Notes under the pieces: model-generated
Told to the model about the DNA's origin: nothing
Seen by the model: the letters and a program-made list of their open reading frames with translations, nothing else
The model's database searches: none
Origin: Segatella buccae ATCC 33574
GTDB lineage: Bacteria > Bacteroidota > Bacteroidia > Bacteroidales > Bacteroidaceae
NCBI RefSeq assembly: GCF_000184945.1
Contig: NZ_GL586311.1
Location: 2,479,323 to 2,543,322, forward strand
DNA length: 64,000 nucleotides
Direction: 5' to 3'
Shown here: positions 61,344 through 64,000 of the stretch, piece after piece
How the letters are laid out: each line of letters begins with the position of its first letter
Numbering within the stretch: the first letter of the stretch is position 1
Position numbers and translations under genes: made by a program

Positions 61344-63793
61344 TGAAGAAATCTCTCTATGTTCTTCTCTTGCTGTTGTGCTTCGTGAGTGCAACAGCAA
61401 GAGAACGCCGGTTGTTTGACAGCGACTGGCTTTTCGTGTTAGGCAACGATGCCAAAATGGCTTCACCGGATTATGACGACACTTCGTGGCGACGGTTAAA
61501 CCTGCCCCATGACTGGGCTATCGAAGGCGACTTCTCTGATGCCAATCCTTCGGGGGCGGGAGGCGGTGCCTTGCCGGGAGGCATCGGATGGTATCGCAAA
61601 CATTTCAACGTGGAAAACAGCCACCCGGACATGCGATATTTTCTGGGATTTGACGGCATCTATATGAATTCCACCGTCTATGTAAACGGACATGAGGTGG
61701 GCCACAGGCCATACGGTTACAGTTCTTTCGAATATGATGTTACACCTTATATTAATAAGGGTGGCGAGAATGTGGTGGCCGTCAAGGTAGACAACAGCGA
61801 CCAACCCAATTCGCGTTGGTATAGCGGATGTGGCATCTATCGCCACACATGGTTTACCACTACCCATCGGATGCACATAGCCCATTGGGGTACGCATGTG
61901 GTGACGACGCCCAAGGGTGAGCTCAACGTGGCTATACAGATGGCCGATGAGGCTATCAAAGGAGAGAAGCCGGCCTACCGCAATACCGTCATGGATGCTG
62001 CAGGAAAGGTGGTGGCTTCCATGATGACCGGAAGTCCGCAACAACTGTTGAAGGTAAAGCATCCGCAACTGTGGTCGGTAGAACGGCCATACGTCTACAC
62101 GGTTAAGTCGGAAGTGATTTTAAACAATCAGGTTGTTGACGAGGTGCTCACCATTACGGGCTTCCGCGATTTCAAGTTTGACAGCAAAACCGGTTTTTGG
62201 CTGAATGGAAAGAACTTGAAAATCAACGGCGTTTGTGACCACCACGACCTCGGATGCCTGGGAGCGGCCCTCAACGAAGATGCGCTCCACCGACAGTTGG
62301 TGAAGTTGAAAGACATGGGATGCAATGCCATCCGTTGCAGCCACAATCCTCCGGCACCGGAACTGTTGAATATGTGCGACACGATGGGATTCATCGTCAT
62401 GGATGAGAGTTTCGACATGTGGCGTCGTAAAAAGACCAAAAATGATTATGCCCGTTTCTTCGACGAGTGGCATGAGCGTGATCTCTCCGACCTCGTGCTG
62501 CGCGACCGCAACCATCCGAGTGTCATGATGTGGTCGATCGGCAATGAGGTGCTTGAACAATGGAGCGGTGCCGGAGCGGATGAACTTACGCTTGAACAGG
62601 CCAATCTTATCCTCAATGCAGGCCATGACGCGTCGACTTTGGCGCATGGTAAGGAGATGACACCCAACTCGATACTGACAAAACACCTGACAGATATCAT
62701 CAGACGGTTAGATTCGACCCGCCCTATTACTGCCGGATGCAACGAACCTGATCCCAACAATCATTTGTTTAAGAGCGGAGCACTCGACATCATCGGCTTC
62801 AATTACCATCGCCAGTGGGTGAAAGATGTGCCCCGAAATTTTCCCGGCAAGCCTTTCCTCATGACAGAGAGCGTGTCAGCATTACAGACACGTGGCTACT
62901 ACAAGATGCCTTCCGATAGTGTATTCGTTGCCCCCGAGCGTTGGGACAAAATGTTCACCGATCCTTCCATGATGTGTTCAGCCTACGACAATACGCATGC
63001 TCCATGGAGCAGTACACATGAAGCAACATGGGATATTGTCAAACACACTCCTTATTGTGCCGGCCAATTTATCTGGACGGGATGGGATTATATCGGCGAA
63101 CCTACCCCCTACGGTTTCCCGGCACGCAGCAGCTACTTCGGAATCATCGATCTGGCAGGCTTCCCGAAAGACATCTACTATATGTATCAAAGCGAATGGT
63201 CTTCCAAACCGGTGCTCCATCTCTTCCCACATTGGAACTGGCTGCCCGGCCAGAAAATTGACCTATGGTGCTACTACAATAACGCTGACGAGGTGGAACT
63301 CTTTGTCAATGGCAAAAGTCAGGGAATTCGCCGGAAAAAAGATTCACATCAATATCATGTAATGTGGAGAGTGACCTTTGAACCGGGCGAAGTGAAAGTG
63401 ATTGCACGAAAGAATGGAAAAGATGTCCGCAGCCAGGTGATTAAGACGGCCGGTGCTCCCAACCATATCAGACTCTTAATAGACTACGCCGGCCAGCGTG
63501 GGGACGTAGGAGCTGCAAATGCCACGATGTCAAACCAAGAATCGCTTACATTTATCAATGCCGAAATAGTGGACAAAGACGGTAACCTTTGCCCATGGGC
63601 CGAAAATCAACTCTTTTTTGAAACCGACAACGGAGCAATAGAGGGGGTGGACAACGGAAGCCAATTCTCCACCGAGCGTTTCAAGGACAACAAACGAAAA
63701 GCCTTTTTCGGAAAATGTATGGTCGTTGTCAAAGGTAAAGGCAGACTCACGGCTAAAGCATACGATTTGAAAACGGCAAAGATAGACTTTTAA
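61343..63793 (+). CDS. Glycoside hydrolase family 2, beta-galactosidase-like
   Basis: 816 residues. A signal peptide (1-19) is followed by a jelly-roll sugar-binding domain (NLPHDWAIEGDF, WYRKHF, GFDGIYMNSTVYVNGHEVG), an Ig-like domain, the TIM barrel and Ig-like C-terminal domains. Acid/base Glu402 is in WSIGNEVLEQW, nucleophile Glu509 in LMTESVSAL. GH2 includes beta-galactosidases, mannosidases and glucuronidases; HDLGCLGAALNEDALHRQ and CSHNPPAPE are of the beta-galactosidase type. Its ATG overlaps the GH31 stop (TAATG), so the two enzymes are made together and would strip a xylose- and galactose-bearing oligosaccharide. Confidence 0.9.
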   Translation: MKKSLYVLLLLLCFVSATARERRLFDSDWLFVLGNDAKMASPDYDDTSWRRLNLPHDWAIEGDFSDANPSGAGGGALPGGIGWYRKHFNVENSHPDMRYFLGFDGIYMNSTVYVNGHEVGHRPYGYSSFEYDVTPYINKGGENVVAVKVDNSDQPNSRWYSGCGIYRHTWFTTTHRMHIAHWGTHVVTTPKGELNVAIQMADEAIKGEKPAYRNTVMDAAGKVVASMMTGSPQQLLKVKHPQLWSVERPYVYTVKSEVILNNQVVDEVLTITGFRDFKFDSKTGFWLNGKNLKINGVCDHHDLGCLGAALNEDALHRQLVKLKDMGCNAIRCSHNPPAPELLNMCDTMGFIVMDESFDMWRRKKTKNDYARFFDEWHERDLSDLVLRDRNHPSVMMWSIGNEVLEQWSGAGADELTLEQANLILNAGHDASTLAHGKEMTPNSILTKHLTDIIRRLDSTRPITAGCNEPDPNNHLFKSGALDIIGFNYHRQWVKDVPRNFPGKPFLMTESVSALQTRGYYKMPSDSVFVAPERWDKMFTDPSMMCSAYDNTHAPWSSTHEATWDIVKHTPYCAGQFIWTGWDYIGEPTPYGFPARSSYFGIIDLAGFPKDIYYMYQSEWSSKPVLHLFPHWNWLPGQKIDLWCYYNNADEVELFVNGKSQGIRRKKDSHQYHVMWRVTFEPGEVKVIARKNGKDVRSQVIKTAGAPNHIRLLIDYAGQRGDVGAANATMSNQESLTFINAEIVDKDGNLCPWAENQLFFETDNGAIEGVDNGSQFSTERFKDNKRKAFFGKCMVVVKGKGRLTAKAYDLKTAKIDF

Positions 63794-63894
63794 GTTTTGC
63801 AAATTTCCATACAACTGAAGATATATTAGACTAATAAAACAAGAGCGTATAAACTAAAACAGTTGTTACTAAAGAAACTCATTAGAAAACTCAA

Positions 63895-63958
63895 CCTCGC
63901 CTTAGAATGTGGATTATCTTGTCATGATGATTTTGGAAATCTACATTTTAAGGCGAGG
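63895..63958. terminator. Long imperfect hairpin after the GH2 gene
   Basis: CCTCGCCTTA / TAAGGCGAGG (10 bp), continued with AATGT / ACATT and GATT / AATC across mismatches, around a loop of about 20 bases. No T-tract on the plus strand. An ATG at 63989 (MWKG) runs off the window end and may or may not begin a gene. Confidence 0.5.
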
Positions 63959-64000
63959 AAAATAAACAGAAATACAAAGATCGACATTATGTGGAAAGGC

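Noticed and set aside
59280..61466. 728-codon open frame antisense to the GH31 gene
   Set aside because: It mirrors the strongly supported GH31 barrel; its protein has no family features and is His/Val-rich, as antisense frames of GC-balanced genes often are.
63989..64000. Start of a further gene (MWKG) at the window end
   Set aside because: Only four codons are visible and no promoter precedes it.

Overview
The window reads as a chromosomal segment of a Bacteroidales bacterium, most likely Prevotellaceae. The main reasons are the recurring TTTG / TAnnTTTG promoters (the Bacteroidetes -33/-7 pattern), a YbbR/DUF5606/long-NusB gene set, a fimbrillin-type lipoprotein, a two-component-propeller AraC regulator and a menaquinone operon of Bacteroidetes layout. 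G+C looks close to one half. No phage, transposase, integrase, rRNA or CRISPR array was seen. One tRNA (Arg, anticodon CCG) is present.

Layout. 1-3.6 kb: the 3' part of a copper-type P-ATPase with an unusually short ATP-binding region, an exported barrel-like protein, an exported small protein and a TPR protein. 3.6-8.5 kb: an aromatic amino-acid operon (prephenate dehydratase, aminotransferase, DAHP synthase-chorismate mutase fusion, prephenate dehydrogenase, HAD phosphatase), preceded by a complete Phe/Tyr transcription attenuator: promoter, 24-codon leader peptide with eight aromatic codons in a row, antiterminator and intrinsic terminator. 8.6-12.8 kb: MATE exporter, UDP-GlcNAc 2-epimerase-like protein, AsnA and tRNA-Arg. 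13-24.8 kb: PepT behind a hairpin leader, a CPA2 antiporter, LptD, an HD protein, a carboxyltransferase whose biotin-like domain lacks the biotinyl lysine, a lipoprotein and the queuosine pair QueF plus precursor transporter, separated by a 42-bp perfect inverted repeat.

25-35.4 kb: a membrane protein, a long leader with a small acidic protein and a fimbrillin/FISUMP-like lipoprotein, a TlpA-type thioredoxin lipoprotein, then a housekeeping block (PurN, S4 protein, Pth, L25, NusB, YajC, YbbR, CoaE, DUF5606). 35.4-43.2 kb: a kinase-less propeller-AraC regulator, a structured intergenic region with its own promoter, a GDSL acetylesterase with a decayed C-terminus, Hsp20 and a large outer-membrane barrel protein. 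43.3-51.1 kb: AroB and, convergent with it, a seven-gene menaquinone operon (menI-menF-menD-menB-[four-helix bundle]-menC-menE) carrying one foreign-looking gene. 51-56.6 kb: a 0.9 kb repeat-rich spacer, a LuxR-type regulator and a run of poorly known membrane-anchored or exported proteins, one ending in a TonB C-terminal domain. 57-64 kb: a LacI regulator with an operator-like palindrome on its own promoter, then a translationally coupled GH31 alpha-xylosidase-like and GH2 beta-galactosidase-like pair.

How it fits together. AroB feeds chorismate, which the attenuated pheA operon turns into Phe and Tyr and the men operon turns into menaquinone. LacI, GH31 and GH2 look like a small oligosaccharide (possibly xyloglucan-derived) utilisation unit. 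The strongest candidate for something not previously described is the aromatic leader-peptide attenuator at 3645-3868. Next in line are the P-ATPase without an N-domain, the biotin domain without its lysine, the structured promoter region at 37.8-38.1 kb and the four-helix-bundle insertion in the men operon.
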